A stretch of DNA of 64,000 nt, from the NCBI RefSeq assembly GCF_958450345.1, contig NC_088780.1, positions 163,662,726 through 163,726,725 on the forward strand. Direction: 5' to 3'. Below the pieces are notes generated by a model, which worked only from the letters and a program-made list of their open reading frames with translations, did no database searches and had not been told where the DNA came from. Below, piece by piece: positions 31,849 to 43,620 of this stretch (positions are counted from its first letter, which is position 1; every line of letters begins with the position of its first letter). Source of the stretch: Calliphora vicina. Lineage: Eukaryota > Arthropoda > Insecta > Diptera > Calliphoridae. The position numbers and the translations under genes were made by a program.

Positions 31849-32426
31849 TCCATGTAAACCTTGTGCGCAGAGTACAGGTCGCAATTTTGAAGATATTTCG
31901 ATAAAATTTGGTACATATTACTTTTTCGGCCCAAGGACCAAGCCTATTGAAACTGGCTGAAATCGGTCCATTATTTCACCTAGCCCCCATACAAATGTCC
32001 CCTCGACTTTAGACTTTATCGGTCATAAATGTTTAATTTATCTATGTATCTACACAAATTTCGCCCCAAATAAGTTTTATATATACAAAATTCATGTCAC
32101 CAAATTTTGTTACGATCGGTCCATAATTAGTCATAGCTCCCATATAGACCCGCTTCCGAAAATCACTTTAACCTGCATAAATCGCTTAAAAATGTTGGTA
32201 TACACACAAAATTCAACATAGTTAACTTTAATATAGACATAAATCACACAACCTAATTTTATGGTGATCGGTCCATAATTGGTCATAGCTCCCATATAAG
32301 GCCCACTTCCGAAAATCACTCAAAAATATAAACTATTGATATTTTAAAAGAAAAATATTTTTACTCATTTACTTGGTGTAGGGTATTATATGGTCGGGCT
32401 TGACCGACCATACTTTCTTACTTGTT
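31648..32426 (-). repeat. R1 interspersed repeat, full-length-like, inserted in a mariner
   Basis: Begins TATACCCTACACCACCATAG and ends ACCGACCATACTTTCTTACT / TGTT. It is the reverse complement of the copy at 57595-58358. The mariner at 15670 shows the uninterrupted site (AAAAAAGTGATTT), so the insertion point is known. No transposase gene was seen. It carries (GTCC)n and (TGGC)n tracts at about 31787-31848. Confidence 0.85.
31787..31848. repeat. Tetranucleotide tracts (GTCC)n and (TGGC)n
   Basis: GTCCGTCCGTCCGTCCGTCC is followed by GGTTGGCTGGCTGGCTGGCT. The reverse complement recurs at 58168-58219 in another R1 copy, so the tract is part of the element and varies in length. Confidence 0.9.
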
Positions 32427-32690
32427 TACCATTGATATTGATGGTGCAGAGTTCCTTTAGTATTTATCTAGCTTCACCTTGGTATTAATGAGGAGACGGA
32501 ATTCAAATTTTCCCCATTTCTCCTCAAGTCACGGAATTCACATTTCCCCAATTTCTCTTCAAGTCACGAGGAAGTCTGCTTTCAATGGCTGTCAAACACA
32601 AACTAAACTACGCAACTTTTTCAAATTTTGGCAGTCAACTGACAGATGCCTGTTGACTGAAGCAGTTAAGAGCAGTGAAATTAAAAAAGT

Positions 32691-33734
32691 CGTGGACTTA
32701 TTGACCCACTATTGTATTTTGGCTTTGTGATCTATGATGTATTAAATAAAACAATTCTATCTATTTTGATCATTGATTCGACTAGATTTCTATGCATAAC
32801 AAAAATAAAATGGCTGTTGTATTAAGTGTGTCAATCACTGATCCAGATCGAAAGATTTCAAGTGATAGCTTGCAATGCCCTGTGCTAATATTTCTGAATT
32901 AGGTTAAAATCCGCTTTATACGATCTCCGATCCAATAGATCCTGCACATACCACTGAATGTTCTCCTAGTATACACGAACGTCCATCATTCAAATGTATC
33001 AACTATCGTAGCTAGGATGACTCATGCCATGACACATTCGTTTGCTCATGTAGAAGGCGTTCGGAAGAAATTAGCATTTCATAGAATTTTCAATTAGCAC
33101 CAACCGAACTAAAGTTGCGTTGTCAGTTTCCAAATTGGTATTACAGATGGCAACTGGCAGCTGTAATTTTCTGTTGCGAAATTGGCAACCAGAAATTTGT
33201 GGTTGCCTTCGGGCAATGCAAATGAAGTTTGATTGTCATTCATAATCTACTCATAATATGTCATCAATTGTCAGAAGTTCATACAAATATTTGGTTTAGG
33301 ATTAGGCTTAAAATGCCCGAAGTTTCACCCATTAAACAGTCGAGACCTTCATATTAGGACTTGATGAAACCTGTCAACTTTTTAGAACACAAAATCAAAA
33401 TTTTTGATATTTGACAAATTATTGGTATGTTTTTATTTTTTACATAAAATTTCCAAGGAGCATCAACAGAGATACGAACATGTCAAGAATTCATCAACAT
33501 ATTTTGTTTTTGGATTAGGATTAAAATGCTTGAAAACTCTTAACTGGCTGATTTCGGGCAAAACTTAGCTCAATGTCGAAACCAAAACATTTAACCAAAA
33601 AGGACAATAATTGAGATTTTGTTAGAGAAATGGAAAGTTTTTTTAAAAACTTTTAGTAAAGCAATGAAATTTAAAAACCATGTTGAACTGAACTGAAAAT
33701 TTTTCTAAAATTTAGACTATTTAATTCTAATTAT
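32691..33734. other. No gene seen
   Basis: Moderately mixed composition, perhaps old repeats. A near-repeat of CATCAATTGTCAGAAGTTCA-like wording (33262) and TCAAGAATTCATCAACATAT (33482) with the following TTTTGGATTAGGAT-type text suggests an old local duplication. Confidence 0.35.
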
Positions 33735-33736
33735 TA

Positions 33737-34284
33737 CCCAGCAGTTAAACAAGTAGTCAATGTATCCCTTATTGCTGATTCCAATTTATATAATTTGACA
33801 CGTTTGTGCTTTTTATAGTGTAGATAGATGTTAATTGGTTACTTCACACATCCCAGGTAATCTAGTGTGAAGACAATTGTCAGGTAAGTGTATCTAAGTC
33901 ATCTAGAGTGTAGTCTCTTTAAACGTTAATAGTGTACTGCATTTCTTTATGAGTAGTTCGATCTAATTCTCATACAGTTTCTCTTCTTTTTGCTTAAGTT
34001 TACTGACATTCCATGTAACCTAGGTGAAGTCAATTGTCACTTTAGTGTCTGTAAGTACCCAAAAGTTTAGTTACTTTAAACATTTATTTTATTCAGCACT
34101 TTAGAAAGTAGTAAGAAGTAAAATTGGAGAGATGTCGGAGAAAGGTTTGTTTATGAGCTATCGGTTATTATACTGTGAGATATGAGATATCTTTTTAATT
34201 GACTATTTGAGGTCAATTAACTAGTTGTCACCCTAAATAATAGTTAAAATCACTAATTCGGGACAGTCTCCTAGAACTGCTGGG
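33737..34284. mobile_element. R2 TIR element, complete copy
   Basis: The ends CCCAGCAGTT (33737-33746) and AACTGCTGGG (34275-34284) are perfect inverted repeats flanked by TA on both sides. It is 548 bp without a coding frame. The interior contains two diverged copies of an AGTCAATTGTCACTT-type block. The TA flanks would fit a Tc1/mariner-derived non-autonomous element. Confidence 0.78.
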
Positions 34285-34289
34285 TAGTT

Positions 34290-34715
34290 TATTAAAAAGG
34301 TTTCGGATTAGCCTGATTATTGGCCCCTTATAAAAATGAAATAAATGCATTTGCTACAATCTTGGAAACATTGTAAATCTGGTGAAATACTTGTGAAAAT
34401 TAAAGTATTGAAAAATATGTGCAATCAATCAATTCTTTAAAAACTCTGTTTAAAATTTAAAAACTTTGATTTTACTTAAAATCTAGCACTATTCTGGGAA
34501 AATATATCCCAAAACTTTAATGTTTAGTCTCCAAAGAGCTGTAATACAAAAGAGTGTTTTATTTTTTCTATAAATTAAACAGGATTAATGGTGATGTGAA
34601 GAAGTATACCAAAAACGGAAGGTATTTTAAATATACAACAGAAAAAATCTCTAAATATTAGAGAAAAATATTAAAATAAAGAATATTAAATAACAAAAAA
34701 AAGGGAATAAAAGTG
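34290..34715. other. No gene seen
   Basis: AT-rich. It follows the R2 element and precedes a CAA-rich minus-strand segment. Confidence 0.35.
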
Positions 34716-35060
34716 TCAAGGGAGAAGAGAGAACCACATGAGAAGGGAAATGCTCTTATTATAGTGCTTAATGTTACTACTCATGTTGTTGTTGTTGTTG
34801 ACGATGATGTTGATGGAGATGAAGATGAAGAGCAGTTATAGTGAGGTTTTTCTATGAGTAAGTGTGTGTGTGTGTGTAAGAGGGGGTGGGGGATGGCTGG
34901 GTTTGGTTTGGTTGATATGCGTGTTTATGTGTGTAAAGTTGAGCTTTAGTTGGGTTGGTGGGGGATGTTTGAGCTGTCTGGTTGTTGGTAGAGCTTGAAT
35001 ATTGTATAGGATTTGCAGGAAATTGCTGTTGTTGTTGCTGTTGTTATTGTAAAAAGGGTT
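34716..35060 (-). other. Candidate 5' UTR / first exon on the minus strand
   Basis: Read on the minus strand this is CA-rich with CAACAACAACAG runs, typical of fly 5' UTRs. It contains an open stretch of about 64 codons (about 35040-34857) of Gln/Pro/Thr-rich composition ending in TAG. It ends with a well-placed start, CAACAACATG, at 34784 that opens MSSNIKHYNKSISLLMWFSL before TGA at 34716. The short frame looks like the beginning of a signal peptide, but there is no convincing donor after it. It lies on the same strand as, and upstream of, the secreted-protein gene. Confidence 0.25.
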
Positions 35061-36980
35061 TTTGCTGGTACGTACATATTTGGAATGGTTTTCTATTTTC
35101 TATTTTACATTTAGATAGAATGAAAGAAAAACTACATTTCAATCAGTAGAAATAATATGTATTTACTTGTGTTGTTTTTTATTTTTTTGAACAGCAGCAG
35201 CAACAACATACAATTCAAATGAAAATAAAATATAAAATGGATGATGGTAAATGAAAGTTTTCTCAAGTATAAAACACTACTAATACTAATATACACAAAT
35301 ACACACACACATACAGCAACTACAACGACAAAGCTTTTACTGGGTAAAAAAAAAGTACAAAAAAAAATATATTTTTTCTATAAAAACAGTAGGAAAAACA
35401 TCAACAATTTATTGTAAAACATTTTAGATCAAACCACAACGCATTTGAATACGAAAATAAAAAATAAAAAACTGAAATTGAAACAAAATAAAAACTATTA
35501 AAAAGATTTTCTTAAACAGAAAAAATTAATATAAATAAATAATTTAAAATTGTGTTTTGTTGTTTAAAACACAGATACACACACACATACAAAGACACAC
35601 TTTAATTAAACAATAACTACCACAACATTTACAGTTTACATACAGAACATTAAGTAAAAAGAGAGAGAGAGATAAAGAGAGAGAGTTAAAGAAATCAATT
35701 GGAAAAATTACAAAAAATATTAAATAAAATACAGAAATTGTTGTTTCACACATCAATAATAAATAAATTATAACAAAAAAAATAAATAAATAAATAAAAA
35801 CATAAAAAGACAACACAACAAATAAAACGTTAATACATTTAAAAATGGTTACAAAAATGAGACAAATATAATAATTAATTAATTAATTAAATTTTTCTTT
35901 TGGTTTTTGTTTTAGATATTTTATACAATACTAGCGGTCACCGGGCAGCCCATCCCAACATTTCGTGTTCTTTTATTAATTTATTAAAACTTGAATAGTT
36001 ACTGGATTTTTTATTTTTTTTTTTTTGGTTTTTCTTGCTAGAAAACGCCTTTATTTTTGGTTTAAAACGTTTTTTGTTTCTGCATTTTGGGTTTTAATTA
36101 ATTTTTATTAAAAAAACGTCTATATTGTTTTTTAAAAAGTTTTAGTTTTTAGTTTAAATAATATTTATATTTTTATATTTTATTTAAAAATATTCAATAA
36201 TTATAAAATTATAATTGAAATTTGTTGAAATTTATAAATATATACAATAAATTAAATGAAAGAAAAGCATTTTTTATATATTTATAATAAATATTAATTA
36301 TAATTTGCAGTGTATTTGCATTGAAAAGAAGAATAAAGAAACTTGAAAAATTTTTATTTACAAAAATTATAATTTAATCAACCGAAAGGAAAAAAACAAT
36401 TAATTGAAAACCATAATAATTCTGTACAAAAATACTTTGAATATATTTTACAAGTGAGTGAGTTTTTGAGCAGAGAATAATTAAATGAGTAAAATGAGTT
36501 TTATTTATGTACAAACAAATGTTTTTCTTTTGTAATTTTTTAACTACTAAAAAAGGTTCAACAATTAATAATAATAATAATAAAGTAAACAAAAATTTAA
36601 CAAAATTTAAAAAATAAATGAAATTCAATTTAATTACCATTATTAAGGACAGTTTGATTTTTACATTATAAATATGATATGTTATAAGAATTTGTAGGAC
36701 AAATAAGTTACAAAGTGCTTTTATATAAAGACTAAGGTGACATTTTAACTACTCTCCACCAACATTTTTAAGATTTCATAAAGGTTGTACTTTCAAGCAG
36801 GCCTCAACTATTTTGCTATAATTGTATTCAATTTTCAAATATTGATTTGCTTATACAAAACTTTTGCACCAGCAAATATCATTAGCTATTAAGTTGTTCA
36901 AAATTTGCATATAATTATTTGATTATAAACAAAATTTTTTGATTTTTTAAATCACCATGTTACAAAAAGCGAGATTTAAT
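35061..36980. other. AT-rich with microsatellites and a tiny GC-rich island
   Basis: CA tracts near 35295-35312 and 35575-35590, a GA tract at 35660-35686, and (TAAT)n near 35873-35890. 35916-35987 is an isolated island of higher GC that follows a pyrimidine-rich TTTTAG. Confidence 0.4.
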
Positions 36981-36989
36981 TAAAACTGT

Positions 36990-39180
36990 CATATTTAAAA
37001 ATAAATCTCTGAAATATTCCTAAAAGTTTAACAAAATTCAAAATTTTTTGCATTGCTCAAAAGCACCATTTTAAAAACATAGAAATATTCCTTACCAGCT
37101 TAAAAATAGACAAATTTAATATAAATTAAAAAAAATTTCCAAAAGTACCTTTTCTTGTCATACATACATTTTTTACAAAAAGTACTTTTTTACAGGAAGT
37201 ACTTTTTTTACAAAAAGTACTACTTGGAAATCTATCATCTGAAATAGTACTAAAATATTACAAGTTTATCAAAAATTGTTCTAACAATTTCTAAAAAGGT
37301 ACTATTTTTCAAAAACTTTATTTCCTTTTCAAAGTTTTCCGAAAAGTTTAAACTTTGAAGGTTTTTTACAGTTTTATTTTTCATTATTAAACCATTATTT
37401 TTAAAAAAAAAGTACCATATTTTAAAAAAATACCGTTTTTTAAAAAAAGTAACTTTTTAAAAATAGGAATTTTTTTTTAAAAATAGGAAATTTTTTTTAA
37501 AAAAAGTAAAAATTTTTTTAAAAAAATTAAAATTTTTTAGTAACATTTTTTAAAAAAAGTAAAATTTTTTTTAAAAAAATTAAAATTTTTTAGAAAAAAT
37601 TTTTTTTTTTAAATTATTATTTTTAGTACATTTCATAAAAAAGTACCATAATTGGAAGACTTTTATTTTAAACAAGTTTTTCAAAAATTGTACCATTTTT
37701 TAAAAAAGTACAATCTTAAACAAGTTTTTCAAAAATTGTTAACAAATTTCAGAAAAAGTACTTTTTTAAAATATGTACAAAAAAATTCAAAAAAGGATTA
37801 TTTTTAAAATGTTTACGAAAAGAAATTAATTTTCCACAAAAAGATACTTTTAGCAAGTTTTTTAAAATTTTTAAATCATTCTATTGTTTTAAAAAGTATT
37901 TTCTAATAAGTACCATACAAGTACCATTTCAAAGTTTTTTAATCAATCGATTTTTTTAAAAAGTACTATTTTCTAAAAGTACCTTTATTAAAAAAGTACC
38001 TATTTTTGAATCATCCTAAAAATGTACTGCACTCACTCAAAAATGTACTGCACTTGGCACAGTCACCAGTACTAGTGACTAATTATAACCCAGATAAGTC
38101 TACTATTGACGATAGTACTACTGACTAGGTACTTCTCTTGGGACCATATGTAGACATTGGAACCAGATACACACTAGTACATTTTAGTAATTCTTGTCTA
38201 CACTTTTGGTACTTTTCTGAAGTAATATTTGACGTTTTATTAAAAAAAAAATTTTAAAAAAGGTACGAATTCATAATAGTTGGAAGAGACGTCCTCAAAT
38301 TCATGTTATTTTTTACGCATCAAAGACAAATTTCAAAATGTAGACGCTTTGTTGACAATGTCGCCAAAAAGTCACCCAAATAGTTGACAAAACAGGCTCA
38401 CATATTTCGTACCAACATTTTTCAAAAGTACTTTTTCATAACCAGTAAAAAATGTTCATAAAAAGTTCTTTTTTTTTAACAATTTTTGAATAGCTATTTT
38501 CGAATAGTAAAAATTAAAATTTTCCAAAAATTTAAAATTTTTAAATTTTTGAATAGCTATTTTCGAATAGTAAAAATTAAAATTTTCCAAAATATTTAAA
38601 ATTTTTCAAAAGTACTATTTTTGCCAAATATTGTATAAACTTCTCTCAAATGTTTTAAAATATATTTGAACAAGTTTTTTCTTAAAATATTATAGACTTA
38701 TCGACAAAAGCTTAAAAAGCTTTTTTAGTTTTCTATAGTCACAAAAAAGTACCTTTTTTAAGACTAGCCTTCAAGGTGTAACAAAGGGTAAAAAGTATAA
38801 TTTACTGTATATTTTTTTAAATTAATGATCTACAGTGTAAAAATTTAAAATCTAGATTTCATTGTGGACTCCTTAAAGTAGAATTTTAAAATTAAGGACT
38901 TTTTGGGTACCCTTGTTTTAAAAAAAAGTACTATTTAAAATATGTTTTGTATATCCTAAACAAATTTAATTTCCATAAAACACTATCTTAGAATTTTAGT
39001 CTTTATAATTGATAATAGTTTGTTTTTATAAAAAAGTACTTTTACAAAAAGTACCTTTTTAAAAAATTACTTTTTTTAAAAAGTACTTTTACAAAATCTT
39101 AGTTTTATAAAAAGTTTTCTTATCAAAAGGTATTTTAAAAAAGTACTTATGTGAAAAGTACATAAAATACATACAAAAAA
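36990..39180. repeat. Irregular array around AAGTACTT / GTACC
   Basis: AAAAAGTACTTTTT, AAAAAGTACC and TTTAAAAAAAGTA words recur throughout with variable spacing. A tandem pair of about 67 bp sharing GAATAGCTATTTTCGAATAG lies at about 38488-38625. 38030-38270 is a less repetitive insert. Confidence 0.65.
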
Positions 39181-40170
39181 TATTGAAATTAATTCCAAAA
39201 ATAAAAAATACTCCTTTGTCTTTTAGATTAAATCAAATTAAAATAAAAATGTAACACTTTTTTACTCATTTAATATTCACTCATCATTAACCAAAAAAAA
39301 AAAACTAAAAAACAAAAGTTGTGTAGTTTTATTTATATTATAACATTTTGAAAATCCAAAAGTAAAACGAAACAAAGAAACCAAAATTGTAATAGAAATT
39401 ACCAGTCAGTCATCACTCTAACAGTAATAATCATAATTATAATAAACATAAACATAATTATAATAATGTAATGATAATAATTACATAATTATACAATAAC
39501 AAAGATAATGGATTAAGTGAATGAATGAATGAATGAATTGAATGACAAAAAACAAACCAAAAGAGATTATAATAATTAAATTGTATTAACAGAGATTTTC
39601 CCAAAGTAATGAAATGAAATCGAAAGTAAAACTTGATATAACATGAAAATTATAAATAAAAATGTTTATACACACAAAGAAAAATTAACTGAAACTGTTA
39701 AAAAAAAAATCATAAACCTGTGTGTTTGTAATATTTACAATGTATTCGTTTTCACTTTTCGTTATAAAACACTGTACAATTTGATATTTTGCATTATAAA
39801 AAAAATAACAAAATAAACAAATTATTTATTAAAAAAAAGACTGTAGGTAAAAAACCATATTTACTACAATATATTTACAAAGTGAATGAAAATGTTTAAT
39901 AAAAAAACAAATAAATAAATAAATATTTATGAAAAAGATTTTTTAATAAATTATTATTATTATTTACATTTCGATTTAATAAAATTCGTTATAAATATTT
40001 TGTTTTTTGCATTAAATATTTATTAACTCAAAAAAAAAATAAGGATTAAAATTTATTTAGTATTATTTTTTGTTGTTGACAGTGTGAATGTGGTGTGTTT
40101 TGTTTGTGGATTTTGAAAGAAAGGATTAAATAAATTAAATTTTTTTATATAACAGTTTTAATTTGTTTTA
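39181..40170. other. AT-rich, no gene seen
   Basis: Poly-A/T and ATAA/GAAT microsatellites (GAATGAATGAATGAAT near 39521). Confidence 0.4.
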
Positions 40171-40484
40171 AATTTTTAGGAATTTTTAGGTAAAAAGTAC
40201 ACAAAAATGTACTTTTTTCCCAAAATTTTAATTTTATTTAAAATATGGGATAAAACGTGGGATAAATAATTGTTTGTAACATTTAAAATAGATCCAAATA
40301 AGAACAGTAGTTATTCCAAAAAGTACTTTTAGTAGTTTTTCCAAAAAATTCTTAATAGTACAGTTTTAAAAAAAATCTTTTTCATGTTTTTCAAAAAAGT
40401 CTCCAAATTTTTTAATAAAATTACTTTATATGCAGTTTTTCAAAAAATAACTTTTTGTAGATTTTCAAAAAGTAAGTAGTTTTT

Positions 40485-40978
40485 AAGAAAGTACTTTTTA
40501 GTAGTTTTCAAAAAAAGTACTTTTTAGCAGTTTTTCAAAGAAGTATTTTTTGGTAGTTTTTTTAATAAAACTACCAAAAAGTACTTTTTTTGGAAAACTA
40601 CTAAAAAGTACTCTCTAAATACTTAATTTTTTGAAAATCTACAAAACAAATCGAGTAGTTTTTCAAAAAAGTACCTTTAATTAGTTTTAAAAAAAAAGTA
40701 TTTTTTAGTTGTTTCTCAAAAAAGTACTTTTAAGAAAGTACTTTTTAGTAGTTTTTAAAAAAAGTACTTTTTAGCAGTTTTTCAAAGAAGTATTTTTTGG
40801 TAGTTTTTTTAATAAAACTACCAAAAAGTACTTTTTTTGGAAAACTACTAAAAAGTACTCTCTAAATACTTAATTTTTTGAAAATCTACAAAACAAATCG
40901 AGTAGTTTTTCAAAAAAGTACCTTTAATTAGTTTTAAAAAAAAAGTATTTTTTAGTTGTTTCTCAAAAAAGTACTTTT
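40485..40978. repeat. 247-bp tandem duplication, each copy with a large internal palindrome
   Basis: AAGAAAGTACTTTTTAGTAG starts at 40485 and again at 40732; the two copies are almost identical. Each holds an imperfect inverted repeat of about 49 bp per arm around TTTTTTTAATAAAA (inner arms GGTAGTTTT / AAAACTACC), so each copy can form a long hairpin. Confidence 0.88.
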
Positions 40979-41329
40979 TAGTACTTATTCAAAAGAGTAC
41001 TTTTTAATTTTTTGAAAATCTACAAAACAAATCTAGTAGTTTTTCAAAAAAGTACCTTTTGGTAGTTTATAAAAAAGTACTTTTTAGTGCTTATTCAAAA
41101 AAGTACATTCTAGTGCTTATTCAAAAAAGTACTTTTTAGTACTTATTCTAAAGAGTACTTTTTAGTACATATTAAAAATAGTACTTGTTAGTACTTATTT
41201 AAATAAAAACTTTTTAGAATTTATTAAAAAAGTACTTTTTAGTAGTTTTTCAAAAAAGTATTTTTTAGTTTTTCATAAAAATAAGTACTAAAGTACGTAT
41301 AAGTACAAGTACTTGAATAAGTACTAAAG

Positions 41330-41820
41330 TACGTATTCAAAAAAGTACTTTAGTACTTATTCAAAAAAATACTTTTTAGAACTTATTCAAAAAAGTACTT
41401 TTTAGTACATATTCAAAAAAGTAATTTTTAGTACTTATTCAAAAAGTACTTTTTAGTACTTATTCAAAAAAGTACTTTTAAGTACTTATTCAAAAAAGTA
41501 CTTTTTAGTACTTATTCAAAAAAGTACTTTTTAGTACTTATTCAAAAAAGTACTTTTTAGTACTTATTCACAAAAGTACTTTTTAGTACTTATTCAAAAA
41601 AGTACTTTTTAGTACTTATTCAAAAAAGTACTTTTTAGTACTTCTTCAAAAAAGTACTTTTTAGTACTTATTCAAAAAAGTACTTTTTAGTACTTATTAA
41701 AAAAAGTACTTTTTAGTACTTATTCAAAAAAGTACTTTTTAGTACTTATTCAAAAAAGTACTTTTTAGTACTTATTCAAAAAAGTACTTTTTAGTACTTA
41801 TTCAAAAAAGTAGTTTTGCA
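41330..41820. repeat. 26-bp tandem array with two GTAC palindromes per unit
   Basis: About 18 units in which AAAAAAGTACTTTTTAGTAC is followed by TTATTC. AAAAAGTACTTTTT is itself a perfect palindrome. The units are near-identical, indicating recent homogenisation. Confidence 0.93.
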
Positions 41821-42060
41821 AAAAATTTACTTTTTAGTAGTTTTTCACAAAAGTACATTTTAGTACTTATTAAAGGAAGTACTTTTTAGTTCTTATTCAA
41901 AAAAGTACTTTATAGTAGTTTTTCAAAAATGTATTACTTTTTAGTAGTTTTTTGAAGTTCTTTTTAATCGTTTTTGAAAAAAGTACTTTTTGGTAGTTTT
42001 TCATAAAAGTACTTTTTAATATTTTTTCCATTAAATCACATTTTGGTAGTTTTTCAAAAA

Positions 42061-43085
42061 AAATATTTTTGTATTGTCTTTTTTTAAGCCAAAAATTTGA
42101 CTTTAAAAATAAAAATATAAAATTTTGAAAATATCACATTTAACCTTTTAAAGTTTTACTTTTTGCCATCAATTTAGTTATTATTTATTCTATTTGAAGG
42201 AAAAAAAGCTCATTTATGTATGAAAAGTATCAAAAACTTAAATAAAATCCAATTTAATTTAGTTTAAAAATTTTTGATTCAGATAATGACAATACTATGA
42301 AAACCAAGCAGATCGCATATTACCTAATATAACATCATCAGGAAGTTATGAAAAATCCTACAGTATTGCATACATATTGATAAATTTAAGAAAACATAAC
42401 GAAAATCCCCCACAAAAAAAGCTAAAATATTACAACAGCAACCACCTTTAACTATGAAACAGAAACATAAAAAATTTAAAAAAATATATATTTTGTATTT
42501 ATTTAATAGAATGTGTGATTTTCGTCATATTTGTTCACATTCATGTTCCATAAATATGCAGATAAATTCAAACAAACACTTGTAAATAGTATTGAAATCG
42601 CCTTGACTCGTCTCAACTGAACTGAACTCGTAACGCCTCGCCCTCTATCATCATAAAAATTCACATATTCGTTGAGCTTACATCCAACCCAACCCATCCA
42701 CCCATAATGTCCTTAAACCACCCTGACTGACTGAATGAATGGCTAAAGCAAATGTGGAAGAGTGGCCTGAGTAGTCAAGTGTTGTGTGGCGGAGGGGGTG
42801 GGGTTTGGTGCACGAAGTTGTATGAATATTATTTTTATGATTTTTATTATAGTTTTTTTTTTTGCTTTTTTGCAAAATAGTATTTTTTTTGTTTGCTGTT
42901 GTACTATTTGTATTTCTTTAGAATTTAATACTATAAATATGTAAAAACTTTATTTTATTATCTAGTGTTTTTTTTTCCTCCGGTTTTTTCGGGTGTATTT
43001 ATCGATTTGTTTAGTGTCTTTGGGGGAACCACTGGTTGGAAGGATCTTTAAAGAATGTATTCAATATTCGTTTTGTAGCTGGAAT
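42061..43085. other. No confirmed gene; GC-richer patch
   Basis: 42595-42815 is richer in G and C (AACGCCTCGCCCTC, CCAACCCAACCCATCCACCC, GGCGGAGGGGGTGGGG) but neither strand gives a recognisable protein. A minus-strand GAT|GTAAGC donor-like site lies near 42670. Confidence 0.35.
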
Positions 43086-43620
43086 TTATTTAAGTTAGTT
43101 CGTACTAAAAATATTTTTTATACAAGAAATTAGGACTACATACATTTAATGCTAATTTAATTTAGTACATACCTTGTTTAGTACTAAATTTATTTAGTAC
43201 CAACATTAATTCATACTAAAATTGTTATTTACTAAATTTATGTATTTAATAATAGAATTATTTAGTACTAAATTTCTGAAGTACTAAATTAAATTTATTT
43301 AGTACCAAATGTATTAAGTACTAAAATTAGTTTATACCTCATTTAATTAGGATAATTAAACTAAAAGTATTTAATAAACCCTAAATTTATTTGTTAAACC
43401 CAAGTGCTAAATTGTATCATTAAGTACTAAAATTATTTTGTATTTATTTGATTAAATACTAAAATTATGTAATACTTAAATTATTTTGTACTTAAATTAT
43501 TTAGAACTTATTTTATTTATCACCTAATTTATTTAGTACTTAATTTCTTAGGTATTAAAATTATGTTGTACTAAATTTATTTAGAACTTATTTTATTTAT
43601 TTCTAATTTAAGTTTTATAT
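43086..43620. repeat. Irregular array around TTTAGTACTAAA
   Basis: TTTAGTACTAAA and AATTATTTAGTAC words recur about every 20-30 bp. It is the same word family as 50740-52400. Confidence 0.75.

Larger units (their letters stand above)
31140..32690 (-). pseudogene. Internally deleted mariner split by an R1 repeat
   Basis: Same family as 15440-16130. Minus strand: leader and 5' end at 32690-32430, then an R1 insertion, then KKWFTEFRTSRTSTEDGENF (31650-31590), YDRIMKGRKIVEAIGISHGS, NDHLGMRKLSSK, a deletion, and SPNLSPRDYFWFPNLKKYLG at about 31390-31335 and WKE..KNWRNVGQSA near 31240-31200. It ends with a TTTTTGACCCACCC-like terminus at 31140. Stops and the deletion make it dead. Confidence 0.85.
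40170..42060. repeat. GTAC-centred repeat field
   Basis: The words AAAAAAGTACTTTTTAGTAC and TTTTTCAAAAAAGTAC dominate. The field includes a 247-bp tandem duplication (40485-40978) and a regular 26-bp array (about 41330-41820). Outside these the units are irregular. Confidence 0.85.

Noticed and set aside
31734..31934. ORF with QPASQPASQP and RRTDGRTDG repeats
   Set aside because: Translation of the tetranucleotide tracts of the R1 repeat.
38140..38200. Minus-strand WFQC near 38155, tested as the family's W-F-Q motif
   Set aside because: The frame stops soon after, there is no acceptor, and it lies in GTAC-rich repeat text.
42503..42875. Two overlapping minus-strand ORFs in a GC-richer patch, tested as the missing first exon
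   Set aside because: No signal peptide, no Cys pattern of the family, and a GAT|GTAAGC donor whose phase I could not join to the G|AC start of the next exon.
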